Assembly (NCBI GenBank): GCA_020634495.1
Contig: JACKBR010000014.1
Location: 1-64,000, forward strand
Direction of reading: 5' to 3'
Length of the DNA stretch: 64,000 nucleotides
From: Ardenticatenaceae bacterium
Lineage (GTDB): Bacteria; Chloroflexota; Anaerolineae; Promineifilales; Promineifilaceae
Shown here in pieces: positions 1-8,426 of the stretch; the stretch's first letter is position 1; each line of letters opens with the position of its first letter. The notes below the pieces were generated by a model. That model did no database searches. It was not told the DNA's origin and was given only the letters and a program-made list of their open reading frames with translations. Both the position numbers and the translations under genes were made by a program.

Positions 1-634
1 GATAGCTGGCGGCGCGAGCGGCGCAGCCATGGTGGGGCTACCGATGGCCGTGTTATTCGCTCTAGGCGTCTATGAAGGGGTGCTGTTCCGCGGCGCCTCG
101 CCAGCGCTGCTCGGAGTAGCGACCCTTATCGGCATCGCGGCTATCTTGGAGGAACTGGTTTACCGCTGCCTGCTGTTCCGGCTAGTGGAACGGGCCTGGG
201 GAACGAAGTTGGCGTTAGTGGTACAAGCGGTGGTGTTCGCCCTGGCGCACTTGGAAAACGTCGAACAAGGTGGGATCAGCGACGTGGTGACAATGCTGAT
301 ATCAGTGACGTTGACCGGCGTGCTCTGGGCCGGGGTGTTCGTCCTGGCGCGCAACCTGTGGGTGGTGGCCGCCAACCACGCGGCATGGAACTTCACCATT
401 CTGCTCAGTGGCCTGCCCCTTTCCGGCATCGAGGACTGGCGCAAGTTGGTGCCACTTGAAAGCCGCTTTGCCGGGCCCGACTGGCTGACCGGCGGGATGT
501 TCGGTCCAGAGAGTTCGTTGCTGGTGATCGCGTCGACCACGGTCGCGGTTGTGCTGCTGCTGCGCGCGGCACGGCGACGTGGGGCCTTCTTCGTGCCGGC
601 GCCTAGCTCCGATGCGATGCCTACGCAGCCCTGA
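1..634 (+). CDS. CPBP-family intramembrane metalloprotease, 5' end cut by the window
   Basis: Membrane protein with the three CPBP (CAAX protease/bacteriocin-processing) motifs. Counting from the first ATG at 29, these are a Glu-Glu pair in EELVYR (residues 41-46), a His in the FALAH segment (residue 74) and HAAWN (H117, N121). The family cleaves peptides inside the membrane using metal held by these residues. The frame is open back to base 2, so the ATG at 29 may be internal; family members are usually longer than these 201 residues. The gene is GC-rich, lacks the ACGGCCGT palindrome common elsewhere, and is followed at once by an attC site. It therefore reads as an integron cassette gene, not a native one. 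Substrate unknown. Family call fairly sure, start unsure. Confidence 0.75.
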   Translation, partial: IAGGASGAAMVGLPMAVLFALGVYEGVLFRGASPALLGVATLIGIAAILEELVYRCLLFRLVERAWGTKLALVVQAVVFALAHLENVEQGGISDVVTMLISVTLTGVLWAGVFVLARNLWVVAANHAAWNFTILLSGLPLSGIEDWRKLVPLESRFAGPDWLTGGMFGPESSLLVIASTTVAVVLLLRAARRRGAFFVPAPSSDAMPTQP

Positions 635-649
635 CCGGCCCCCATTGCG

Positions 650-707
650 GCCTAACAATGGCATGCAGCGGACGCGCTTCGCGCGCCGCTGATGCCGAGC
701 GTTCAAT
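650..707 (+). other. attC recombination site (integron cassette end)
   Basis: Imperfect palindrome with attC architecture. The outer box GCCTAAC (650-656) fits RYYYAAC. The opposite box GTTCAAT (701-707) fits GTTRRRY except for one C. Arms GGCATGCAGCGG and CCGCTGATGCC pair with one unpaired base, the extrahelical base typical of attC, and a GC-rich inner stem closes over CTTC. The cleavage point would be between 701 and 702. The site lies 16 bases after the stop of the preceding gene, as expected for a cassette. Confidence 0.85.
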
Positions 708-1742
708 CTGGCCGGTGAGTTTTGGATGCATATGGTGTATGGTGCTGTTGCAGAAGTCGTTCTTCAATTACTAATTATTCGTTACGCCTGGAAGTGGCCT
801 CTTACTGAAACTCGTAATTAAAACAAAACTCTTACAAAAAGAGACGCATTTTATAAAAACCTACTACACAACAAAACAATAATTATGAATACACAAAATC
901 TATCGGAAGACATAAGTGTCAAAATGAGCGAAGCAGCAACACCAGCGATGGCTGTGGAGAACCGGGTGTCCACGACGCGAATCGTCGGCGGCGTCGCGGT
1001 CGCCTTAGCCGTGTCGGGGTTCGTTCAGAACGCGGTTTTTGGGGGCACTGGTGCGCCTGCCTACAGCGATCCCATTGGTGTTGTCCTTACCTACCACGCC
1101 GAGAACCGGAGCGCCTTTGCCATCATTTCAGGTCTGGAGACTGTGAACATGGTACTGCTCTTGGTGTTCGTCACAGCGCTACACGGGCTCGTGCAGCGCC
1201 GGGGCGGCGCAGGGGCGGACTGGTCGCGGCTCGCGCTGGCAGCCGGAGCGGCGTGCTCGACGTTATTCGCCCTCTTCATTGCCACGCAGATCGCGGTCGT
1301 GGTCGCCGCAAGCAGCCTGGCCGAGCCGAACCCGGCCTTCGCGCTGATGTGGCAGCTCCATGCGGCGGTCTTCGCGCTCGCGCTGCCCGCGCTCGGGGCG
1401 ACCTTCATCGGCGCGGCGCTGGCCACCCACGCCAGCGGGTTGATACGGCCGTGGCAGTGGCTGTTCGGCATGGTGGGTGGCAGCTTGCTCATCTTGGCCG
1501 GGACTACAAACCTCGCCATCGCGGGTGGGTCGCCACTGATATTCGTCGGGGTTCTGGGCTACTTTTTGTGGTTCATCTGGCTCGTTGTCATCGGCCTACG
1601 GCTCATTCGTGGATAGTGCCGACATCCAATTACTTGAGTAAACCGCACAAAAATTGCGCTTTTTTCTTCCAATAACTTTGTGCAGTTTACTTAACAACGG
1701 GTTGCAGCCGCCGCCGCTGGGCTGCGCGGCTGAACCCGACCG
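702..1742 (+). mobile_element. Integron gene cassette (one ORF plus attC)
   Basis: Segment between the two attC cleavage points at 701/702 and 1742/1743. It holds one plus-strand gene (885-1616) and its own attC at the 3' end, the defining layout of a mobile gene cassette. Bases 702-884 are AT-rich and carry no recognisable gene. A 15-base inverted repeat with one mismatch (1637-1651 and 1677-1691) lies between the stop codon and the attC. No integrase gene is in the window; an attI/intI platform would be expected to the left, or the array may lack an integrase. Confidence 0.75.
885..1616 (+). CDS. Multi-pass membrane protein, DUF4386-like (cassette gene)
   Basis: A 243-residue hydrophobic protein with about six predicted membrane segments, starting near residues 32-50 and including the stretches near 90-105, 125-145, 160-180 and 195-240. 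The pattern resembles DUF4386-type integral membrane proteins of unknown function; this is a pattern match only. No catalytic motif is visible. The first 13 codons and the upstream 180 bases are AT-rich, then the gene turns strongly GC-rich near 925. An alternative start is the ATG at 924 (MSEAATP). No clear Shine-Dalgarno precedes either start. The gene sits inside an integron cassette and contains one ACGGCCGT (1445). Confidence 0.6.
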   Translation: MNTQNLSEDISVKMSEAATPAMAVENRVSTTRIVGGVAVALAVSGFVQNAVFGGTGAPAYSDPIGVVLTYHAENRSAFAIISGLETVNMVLLLVFVTALHGLVQRRGGAGADWSRLALAAGAACSTLFALFIATQIAVVVAASSLAEPNPAFALMWQLHAAVFALALPALGATFIGAALATHASGLIRPWQWLFGMVGGSLLILAGTTNLAIAGGSPLIFVGVLGYFLWFIWLVVIGLRLIRG

Positions 1743-1748
1743 TTAATC
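1689..1748 (+). other. attC recombination site (second)
   Basis: Box ACTTAAC (1689-1695) fits RYYYAAC; the partner GTTAATC (1742-1748) fits GTTRRRY except at one position. The arms CGGGTTGCAGCCGC and GCGGCTGAACCCG are complementary apart from a single extra G at 1704, again the extrahelical base expected of attC. Same orientation as the first site, and it follows the stop codon of the 885-1616 gene by about 70 bases. It is the last attC seen; native-looking sequence begins right after it. Confidence 0.85.
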
Positions 1749-1839
1749 ATCCGCAGATTGGCGACCAAAGGTCAAGCAGACTTCACAGATTCTTACCCTC
1801 CCTCTGCACATCTGCGTTAATAATTTTAGGAGTGACATC

Positions 1840-2727
1840 ATGAGTAAGATCGTTTTACAGACTGATAATTTAAGCAAAAATTTTGGTGAGGTTACGGCCG
1901 TTCAGTCCGTAAACCTGCGCGTGCGGCAAGGGGAAGTATTTGGCTTTCTTGGCCCCAACGGCGCAGGCAAAACCACCACCATCGGCATGGTGCTGGGGCT
2001 CATTCACCCCACAGAAGGCAGCATCACCCTCTTCGACCAGCCGGTAACGCTCAGCCACAACCGCGCCCTACAAAATGTCGGTTCGCTCATCGGCGCTCCG
2101 GCACTGGTGCCGTACCTGTCGGCACGGGAAAATTTGCAGCTGCTGGCTCGATTGCATCCTGATGTGGAAAACGGCCGTATCAACGAAATTCTCAATTTAA
2201 TCGGCCTCAGCCACGCCGCCAACCGGCAGGTAAAAGGATTTTCCACTGGTATGAAGCAGCGGCTGGGATTGGGCGCGGCTTTGCTGCACCGCCCTTCCCT
2301 CATCATTCTGGATGAGCCTACCAACGGGCTGGACCCTGCCGGAATGCGCGAAGTGCGTACCCTCATTCGCCAACTGGCCGACGACGGCATCACCGTCTTC
2401 CTCAGCAGCCACCTGCTGCACGAGGTAGAGCAGGTGTGCGACCGCATCGCCGTCATTCGCCAGGGACAAATTGTGGCCCAGGGCGCAGTGGAAGAGCTGC
2501 TCAGCCAAAGCGGGCAATCGGTAAAGCTGAAGGTGAAAAATCCAGCCAAAGCAGGCGAACTGCTGGCCCAACTGCCAGACGCTACCAAGATTGTGACCAA
2601 CGGCGCGTATGTGCAGGTGAGCGGAATTGAAAGTGAAACGGCCGTTGCCCATCTGGCCCAAAACGGCATCATCCCCAGCGAAGTGCAGAGTCAAAATCTG
2701 ACCTGGAAAGCCTGTTCCTGGAATTAA
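1840..2727 (+). CDS. ABC-2 type transporter ATP-binding protein, C-terminus frameshifted
   Basis: ATPase subunit of an ABC-2 export system of the BcrA/antibiotic-export kind. It has Walker A GPNGAGKTT (about residues 38-46), signature FSTGMKQRLGLG, Walker B LIILDEPT and the switch His in SSHLLHE. It would couple ATP hydrolysis in the cytoplasm to export by the membrane partner encoded next (2833-3684, broken). The reading frame ends in an odd tail at 2727. Reading from 2697 in another frame gives DLESLFLELTK ending at 2735, the usual end of this family, so one base was gained or lost near 2690-2697. Upstream is the Shine-Dalgarno-like AGGAG at 1829. Native to this genome by its ACGGCCGT copies. 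Confidence 0.85.
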   Translation: MSKIVLQTDNLSKNFGEVTAVQSVNLRVRQGEVFGFLGPNGAGKTTTIGMVLGLIHPTEGSITLFDQPVTLSHNRALQNVGSLIGAPALVPYLSARENLQLLARLHPDVENGRINEILNLIGLSHAANRQVKGFSTGMKQRLGLGAALLHRPSLIILDEPTNGLDPAGMREVRTLIRQLADDGITVFLSSHLLHEVEQVCDRIAVIRQGQIVAQGAVEELLSQSGQSVKLKVKNPAKAGELLAQLPDATKIVTNGAYVQVSGIESETAVAHLAQNGIIPSEVQSQNLTWKACSWN

Positions 2728-2756
2728 CGAAATAATTGTCTATCAATTCAAGCATT

Positions 2757-2816
2757 TCGAGACTAGAGATTGGAGATTAGAGACTAAAAATCTCCAGTCT
2801 CCAATCTCTACACTCC
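2757..2816. repeat. Intergenic purine-rich hairpin repeat (GAGATTGGAGACT class)
   Basis: Left arm made of degenerate AGAGATTGG/AGATTAG/AGACT units, right arm its approximate reverse complement (ATCTCCAGTCTCCAATCTCT), separated by AAAA. It lies between the ATPase and permease genes that would be cotranscribed. The same class recurs at 5200, 28933, 34231 and 55317. Confidence 0.7.
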
Positions 2817-2832
2817 CAAAAAGGAGACCCTC

Positions 2833-3684
2833 ATGTTTTGGCAAATGGTAGCTGTTGAACAGAAAAAATTAACCCGCCGTAAAATTTTGTGGATTGAACT
2901 GGCAGTGATGGCGGCTGCGGCCGTTTTTATTCCGCTTGTTATTTATCTGGCCAGCCAATCTGATGGCAGCGGCAATTTGGTCATCACCACCGATGGCCCG
3001 GTGGAAGAGATGATCGCCTGAGCGCTGGCGCTGCGCCTGGGCATCGATCTGGCTTCAGGTGGTGGTCTGGGTGGCTTACTGATTGTTATTTTGATTGGCA
3101 CCTTAACGGCGCAGGAATATGGCTGGCGCACGATGCGCTTTGGCTCAGTAACGGCATTTCGCGCCCGGTGCTGCTCTGGCAAAATTTACGGCCGTCTTGC
3201 TGCCGCTTTGCTCTGGTGTTGGCTCCCTTGTGGCTGGGGCGGTGACAACGGCCGTTTTCACCAAAATCTTCAGGGCAGCCTGCCTTTTGCCCAGTAGATT
3301 GGTGGCAAGCAACCTTGAGCATTGGTCGTACGGCCTTCACCTTGCTGCCTTATGCAGCCCTCACCTTCTTTTTGGCCGTTGTCAGCCGCTCCACCGTGGT
3401 GGCCATTGGGGGCGGATTGGCCTACGCCATGCTGATCGAAGGGTGCTGGTTCAGCTTTTTCGCCTTTGTGGGCGGCACCTGGCTAAAATTGGGCAATATT
3501 TGCCCGCCGGGCTGAGCAATAGCCTGGCAGCTCTCAACCGCGTCAGCGCCAGCAGCGGCAGCGGTTTGGTGGCACAGGCAGAGGGGGTGAGTATGGAAAC
3601 GGCCGTCACTGGCATTGCCCTCTACACCTTCTATTTGTGGGTCTGGCCATCTTCGCCTTCCGGCGTCAGGATTTAGGTGGATAA
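2833..3684 (+). pseudogene. ABC-2 permease, broken by a stop and several frameshifts
   Basis: Remains of the membrane partner of the preceding ATPase. It starts well (MFWQMVAVEQKKLTRRK, then a membrane helix at residues 22-42). The frame meets an in-frame TGA at 3019-3021, after which the same frame continues as ALALRLGIDLASGGG and TLTAQEYGWRT, typical ABC-2 permease sequence. From about 3150 the homologous reading moves between frames several times (for example SRPVLLWQN, LVAGAVTTAVFTKIF, TLLPYAALTFFLAVVSRST, then GLAIFAFRRQDLGG ending at 3684). A nonsense codon plus at least three shifts argues for decay; sequencing error in homopolymers could explain some shifts but not the stop. No functional permease is expected. 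Confidence 0.75.
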
Positions 3685-3694
3685 CCTTATCGTA

Positions 3695-3727
3695 GAGACG
3701 TTGCAGTGCAACGTCTCACTTTTTTTG
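3695..3727 (+). terminator. Rho-independent terminator
   Basis: Near-perfect hairpin GAGACGTTGCA / TGCAACGTCTC (11-bp arms, 1-base centre) followed by CAC and seven T. It ends the ABC transporter operon and lies just before the histidine kinase start at 3742. Confidence 0.85.
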
Positions 3728-3741
3728 TATACTCCAACGTT

Positions 3742-5200
3742 ATGAGCAACTTTTTCGGCCGTTTTCGTACTTTGCAGTGGAAATTGAGTTCTCCTACGCC
3801 TGGGTCACAACCGCCGTGGCTGCGGCCGTTTTCATCGTCATATTTTTAATAGCCGCCTTGCTGTTGAACGTTTTTATCCCCAATGTCGCTTCTGCCTTTC
3901 AGCCAGTGCTGCGCCCCGTTGAGTCGCAAATTGCCCCATTTTTAGAACAAAGCCCACCCGATATTGCTGGCCTGCGCGCCTGGTTAGACAGTGTCCAGCA
4001 GTCTGGCGAGTTTCAGGTAACCTCGGAATCCGGCATCAGCAACGTGCGCTTTAGCGAAGTTTCTTTTGTTGCCGTTGTAGATGCCTCGGGCATTTTGCTG
4101 GCGCTGGAGCCAGGGGACAATTTGGATCAATCGGTAGAAACGCTGCTTTTGCCGAAGCGCTGCCCGCTTTTGAGCAGGCAATGCAGGGCGAAACGGATCC
4201 AGAATTGGTAACGGCCGTTCAGCCCGAAACCAACGATATTTTTGTGGCCGTACCCACCTTTGCTACAGACCGTGAACTGTTAGGCGTGTTTCTTTTAGTG
4301 ATGGATTTGCCCAACCTCAAACAGATCTTTTACGGCCACCACCCTTCTCGGCATTTTACCCTGGTGCTCGTCATTTTTGTAGTTGCTGGTTTCACCGGCA
4401 CCATCTTTGGCTTCATCGCTTCACGCGGCTTTAGCCGCCGCCTGCGCCGCCTCACTGAAACGGCCGAATCCTGGAGCCAGGGCGACTTTTCTGCCTACGT
4501 GCAGGATGAGTCCGGCGACGAAATTGGCCAGCTGGCGCGGCGACTCAACCAGATGGCCGAACAGCTGCAAAATCTGGTTCATACTCGTTCTGAACTGGCC
4601 ACGCTAGAAGAACGCAACCGGCTGGCCCGCGATTTGCACGATTCGGTGAAGCAGCAGGTGTTTGCCACCGCCATGCAGCTTGGCGCGGCCCAAACCTTGC
4701 TAGAGAGCGATCCGGCCAACGCCAAAATCCACCTGCAAGAGGCCGAGCAGTTGGCCCGGCAGGCGCAGCAGGAGCTAACCGGCCTTATTCAGGAGCTGCG
4801 ACCCGCCGCGCTGGAGGGCAAGGGGCTGGGGGATGCGCTGCGTGGCTACGCCGAAGATTGGTCCCGGCGCACGGCCATCGCCACGCAGGTAAAGGTGACT
4901 GGTGAGCGTCCCTTGCCGCTGCCGGTGGAACAGCCGCTGTTCCGCGTGGCGCAAGAGGCTTTGGCCAACGTGGCTCGCCACAGCGGAGCGCAATCTGTCA
5001 CCATTCATCTGGAGTGGCAGGCAAATATGCTCACCATGACTATTCAGGATAACGGCGCAGGCTTTGACACAACCACGATGGCTTACGGCATGGGGCTAAG
5101 CAGTATGGAAGAACGGTTGGCGAGGCTAAACGGCCGTTTCAGCATCACCAGCGCCCTCGGTCGGGGAACAAAGTTAACGGCCGTTGTACCGTTGACATAG
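3742..5200 (+). pseudogene. Sensor histidine kinase (NarL-system type), two frameshifts
   Basis: Membrane sensor kinase that would phosphorylate the LuxR-type regulator encoded next. The start is best placed at ATG 3742 (MSNFFGRFRTLQWKL). One base is missing near 3786, after which the first membrane helix reads AWVTTAVAAAVFIVIFLIAA. A second shift near 4152 joins the extracellular sensor part to the segment from 4181. From 4181 the frame is intact: second membrane helix (about 4360-4420), HAMP domain, HisKA_3 dimerisation/phosphoacceptor helix with the His in ARDLHDSVKQQ, then an HATPase domain with FRVAQEALANVARHS and DNGAGF. If the shifts are real, only the cytoplasmic kinase half could be made; homopolymer sequencing error is the alternative. 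Confidence 0.75.
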
Positions 5201-5258
5201 GAGATTAGAGATTGGAGACTGGAGACCGATCTCAAGTCTCTAGTCTCCAAACTCCCAA
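5200..5258. repeat. Intergenic purine-rich hairpin repeat (GAGATTGGAGACT class)
   Basis: GAGATTAGAGATTGGAGACTGGAGACC is followed by an imperfect inverted copy (ATCTCAAGTCTCTAGTCTCC). It fills the space between the kinase stop and the regulator's start region. Confidence 0.7.
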
Positions 5259-5267
5259 AGGCAATAG

Positions 5268-5927
5268 ATGAACGAAAAAATCACAGTCTTACTCGTTGAT
5301 GATCACAAAGTGGTGCGGCAAGGGGTGCGTGCTTTTCTGCAAGCCCAGGCAGATATTGAGGTGGTGGCTGAGGCGGATTCGGGGGAAACGGCCGTTACTT
5401 TGGCGGCGGAACATGCCCCAGACGTGGTGCTGATGGATTTGGTCATGCCCGGCATGGATGGCGTCGCCGCCACGCGGGCTGTCAAAGCCCAAAGCCCGCG
5501 TACCCAAATCATCATGCTCACCTCCTACCACCAGGACGAACATATTTTTCCGGCCATTCGCGCCGGGGCGCTCTCTTACTTGCTCAAAGATATTGAGCCA
5601 GCGGCATTGGCTGAAGCGGTACGCCAGGCGGCCCAAGGGGAAGCGGTGCTGCATCCCCGCGTGGCCGCCCGCGTCGTGCAAGAGCTGCACGGTTCGCGGC
5701 AGGAATCGATCAATGTCTTTACAGAATTAAGCGAACGTGAACTGGAGGTGCTGCGCCTCATTGCCGACGGGGCCAACAACAGCAGCATCGCCGAGCAGCT
5801 ATTCATCAGCGAAAAGACGGTGAAGAGCCACGTCAGCAATATCCTTGGCAAACTTCATCTGGCAGACCGCACCCAAGCGGCCGTTTTGGCCTGGCGCGAA
5901 GGGGTTGTTCGTCGGAACGACGCCTGA
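5268..5927 (+). CDS. NarL/LuxR-family response regulator
   Basis: A 219-residue two-domain regulator. An N-terminal receiver domain has acidic residues in VDDHK (11-14), the phosphorylated Asp in VVLMDLVMPGMDG, Thr/Ser in MLTSY and Lys in LLKDIEP. A C-terminal LuxR-type helix-turn-helix follows (LSERELEVLRLIADGANNSSIA to LGKLHLADRTQA). The kinase just upstream is the probable partner, and the ABC-2 exporter operon before it a probable target, the layout of stress-response export modules such as LiaSR or BceRS-like loci. The regulator is intact although both neighbours are broken, so it may respond to another kinase. Target genes are inferred only from position. Confidence 0.88.
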   Translation: MNEKITVLLVDDHKVVRQGVRAFLQAQADIEVVAEADSGETAVTLAAEHAPDVVLMDLVMPGMDGVAATRAVKAQSPRTQIIMLTSYHQDEHIFPAIRAGALSYLLKDIEPAALAEAVRQAAQGEAVLHPRVAARVVQELHGSRQESINVFTELSERELEVLRLIADGANNSSIAEQLFISEKTVKSHVSNILGKLHLADRTQAAVLAWREGVVRRNDA

Positions 5928-6095
5928 TCTCTGACAAATATCACCTTTCCGACATGTCTATTGCGACTACAACGCAGCCGGATAAAGAATTACTATCTGC
6001 AATGGTATAGTGACGGCCGTTTCCCGCAAACGGTTTTTCGGCTTGCCAAATTGCTACGATACATTTCGTGAACATTTTTTGTTAAGGAGACTTCC

Positions 6096-7733
6096 ATGTC
6101 CAGTAATGACCCCCACTTAACCGGCATAGACCGGCTGCACAATCCACTCTACAATCATGGCACCGCTTTTTCAGATGCCGAAAGAGATGCTTATAACCTG
6201 CGCGGCCTGCTGCCCCCTCGCGTCTTTTCTGCAGAACAGCAGGCGCGACGCTCATTAGAAAATTACCGCAAAAAGCCAACCGATCTGGAAAAATACATCT
6301 ACCTAATTGGGCTAGAAGATCGCAACGAGACCTTATTTTATCGTTTGGTGATGGAAAATTTGGAAGAGATGATGCCGATCATTTACACGCCCACCGTAGG
6401 CAAGGCGTGCCAGGAATATGCTCACATCTTCCGTCGTCCTCGTGGTCTTTATATTTCCGCCAATGACAAAGGACGTATTGCTGAACTGCTGGCCAACTGG
6501 CCCCATAATGATGTGGATGTGATTGTGGTGACAGACGGTGAGCGCATTTTGGGCCTGGGTGATCTGGGCACCAATGGGATGGGCATTCCGGTAGGTAAAT
6601 TGTCTCTCTACACGGCCTGTGCTGGAATTAACCCGGCCAAAACATTGCCAATTACGCTGGATGTGGGCACGGAAAATGAAAAGCTGCTGAGCGACCCACT
6701 GTACATTGGCTTACCGCAGCGACGTCTTCGTGGGGCAGCTTACGACGAACTGGTTGACGAGTTCATGACGGCCGTTTACCAACGTTACCCCAACGTCATG
6801 GTGCAATTTGAAGATTTTGCCAATATCAACGCCTTTCGCCTGCTGCAAAAATATCGCAGCCAATATTGCACCTTCAACGACGACATTCAAGGCACGGCCA
6901 GCGTAACGCTGGCGGGCATTTACTCTGCCCTGCGGCTCACCGGGGGCAAATTGGCTGAGCAAAAGCTGCTCTTCCTGGGGGCTGGTGAAGCGGGCATCGG
7001 CATTGCTGACCTTATCGTTTCGGCCATGATGGATGAGGGGCTAACAGAAAATGAGGCACGCCAGCGCTGCTGGTTTGTCGATTCACGCGGTTTGGTTGAA
7101 AGCACCCGAACCGATTTGGCAGTCCATAAACGGCCGTATGCCCATGACTTTGCTCCCCAAAAAGATTTACTAGCCGCCGTGCAGGCGCTAGAGCCAACCG
7201 GCATCATTGGCGTGTCTGGCCGAGGCAGCATGTTTACCCAACCGGTGGTAGAAGCAATGGCCGACCTGAACCATCAACCCCTCGTATTTGCCTTATCAAA
7301 CCCCACGTCCAACTCTGAATGCACGGCTGAAGAAGCTTACAGCTGGTCAGGTGGGCGAGCTATTTTTGCCAGCGGCAGCCCCTTTGACCCGGTGATGTTC
7401 AATGGCAAGACCTTTGTTCCTGGCCAAGGCAACAACTCTTATATTTTCCCAGGCGTTGGTTTGGGGGTCGTGGCGGTAAAAGCGCGCCACGTGACGGATG
7501 AAATGTTTATGGCGGCGGCACGCACGCTGGCCAGTCTGGTAACAGAGTCAGATTTAGCCCAAGGGCGCATCTACCCTTCTCTGCTGCGCATCCGTGAAGT
7601 ATCGGCGGCAATCGGTACGGCCGTAGCCGAGGTAGCCTTTGCCCAAAATCTTGCCCAAATTGAGATGCCAGACGATCTGCCCAGCTTCATTGAAGCCCAA
7701 ATGTACCAGCCTGTGTACACTCAAGCTGTCTAA
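6096..7733 (+). CDS. maeA: NAD-dependent malic enzyme (oxaloacetate-decarboxylating)
   Basis: Converts malate to pyruvate and CO2 with reduction of NAD, feeding pyruvate or balancing the TCA cycle in the cytoplasm. The 545-residue length matches the large bacterial SfcA/MaeA class. Family landmarks include MPIIYTPTVGKACQEY, VTDGERILGLGDLGTNGMG, FEDFANINAFRLL, FNDDIQGTASVTLAG (metal-binding acidic residues), the Rossmann motif FLGAGEAGIGIADLI and ALSNPTSNSECTAEEAY. The start ATG at 6096 has AAGGAG at 6085. It stands alone between unrelated genes, with its own terminator hairpin (7750-7783). NAD rather than NADP preference is inferred from the subfamily, not proven. Confidence 0.93.
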   Translation: MSSNDPHLTGIDRLHNPLYNHGTAFSDAERDAYNLRGLLPPRVFSAEQQARRSLENYRKKPTDLEKYIYLIGLEDRNETLFYRLVMENLEEMMPIIYTPTVGKACQEYAHIFRRPRGLYISANDKGRIAELLANWPHNDVDVIVVTDGERILGLGDLGTNGMGIPVGKLSLYTACAGINPAKTLPITLDVGTENEKLLSDPLYIGLPQRRLRGAAYDELVDEFMTAVYQRYPNVMVQFEDFANINAFRLLQKYRSQYCTFNDDIQGTASVTLAGIYSALRLTGGKLAEQKLLFLGAGEAGIGIADLIVSAMMDEGLTENEARQRCWFVDSRGLVESTRTDLAVHKRPYAHDFAPQKDLLAAVQALEPTGIIGVSGRGSMFTQPVVEAMADLNHQPLVFALSNPTSNSECTAEEAYSWSGGRAIFASGSPFDPVMFNGKTFVPGQGNNSYIFPGVGLGVVAVKARHVTDEMFMAAARTLASLVTESDLAQGRIYPSLLRIREVSAAIGTAVAEVAFAQNLAQIEMPDDLPSFIEAQMYQPVYTQAV

Positions 7734-7749
7734 GCCAGGCAAGAAAAAA

Positions 7750-7783
7750 GACCTGGCAGGGTGTGAAAAAACCCTGCCAGGTC
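7750..7783. terminator. Perfect 13-bp inverted repeat after malic enzyme
   Basis: GACCTGGCAGGGT and ACCCTGCCAGGTC pair perfectly around GTGAAAAA. No strong T tract follows, so it may be a factor-assisted terminator or 3'-end protecting hairpin. Similar CCTGNCAGG hairpins occur at 56075. Confidence 0.6.
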
Positions 7784-7869
7784 AATGAATCATTCCACCT
7801 ATTCCAAATGCGACCGGCATCTAAGGACGCCTAACTCCTCATTTGCGCCAATTAAAAATCATCCATCCA

Positions 7870-8253
7870 TTAGTTGAGTGGGGTCGGCGTTGGCAGCAGC
7901 GCCCGAACACTATGAAGCAGCTCTTCAACCGTAATTGGCTTACACAAGTATTGGTTGGCACCAGCCGCCAAACCTTCTTGCACCGCCCGGTGCTGGGTCT
8001 TGCCGCTTAGCATAATGATGGGCAGCCGGGCAAATGTGGTGCCGGCTCGCAACTGCTTGCACAGGCTCACGCCATCCAGATTGGGCATCATCACATCCAA
8101 AATCATCACATCGGGTGCAACGTTTGCCAATTTTTCTAATGCTTCCAAGCCATCCTCTGCTTCCACCACATCAAAGCCCCCCAGCTCTAACATTTGCCGC
8201 AGCAGTTCACGTAAATTGGGCTCATCATCCACCAGCATAATCAATTTCTTCAC
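7870..8253 (-). CDS. Stand-alone receiver-domain protein (CheY-like)
   Basis: A single receiver domain of 127 residues: acidic pair in VDDEP (about residues 8-10), phosphoacceptor Asp in MILDVMMPNLDG, Thr/Ser in MLSGKTQ and Lys in LCKPITVEEL. There is no output domain, so it must act by protein contact or as a phosphate relay. The start is a GTG at 8253 preceded by AGGAG (8260-8264). No kinase is adjacent; the nearest kinases are at 3742 and 25311. The phospho-relay partner cannot be told from the sequence. Confidence 0.85.
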   Translation of the reverse strand: MKKLIMLVDDEPNLRELLRQMLELGGFDVVEAEDGLEALEKLANVAPDVMILDVMMPNLDGVSLCKQLRAGTTFARLPIIMLSGKTQHRAVQEGLAAGANQYLCKPITVEELLHSVRALLPTPTPLN

Positions 8254-8426
8254 GGTTTACTCCTATATCTTCCAAAAAAGGGCTAGAAAAATTGGTCTGC
8301 TTATTCTGGAGAGTATTAAACCACGTAGAACCTACTATTAGCAGTAGGAAAATGTAGCCAGAAAGTACTACTGGTTTGCCCAACAAACTTGCTTGCTAAC
8401 ACAAAATGGGGATTGTTTATCTTTTT

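Noticed and set aside
2004..2672. 222-codon minus-strand frame
   Set aside because: Antisense shadow of the ABC ATPase gene.
3019..3021. TGA read as tryptophan (alternative code)
   Set aside because: TGA ends many intact genes here, for example at 632-634 and 5925-5927, so the standard code applies.
7750..7783. CRISPR-like repeat
   Set aside because: Single palindrome only; no spaced direct repeats of 24-40 bases were seen anywhere in the window.
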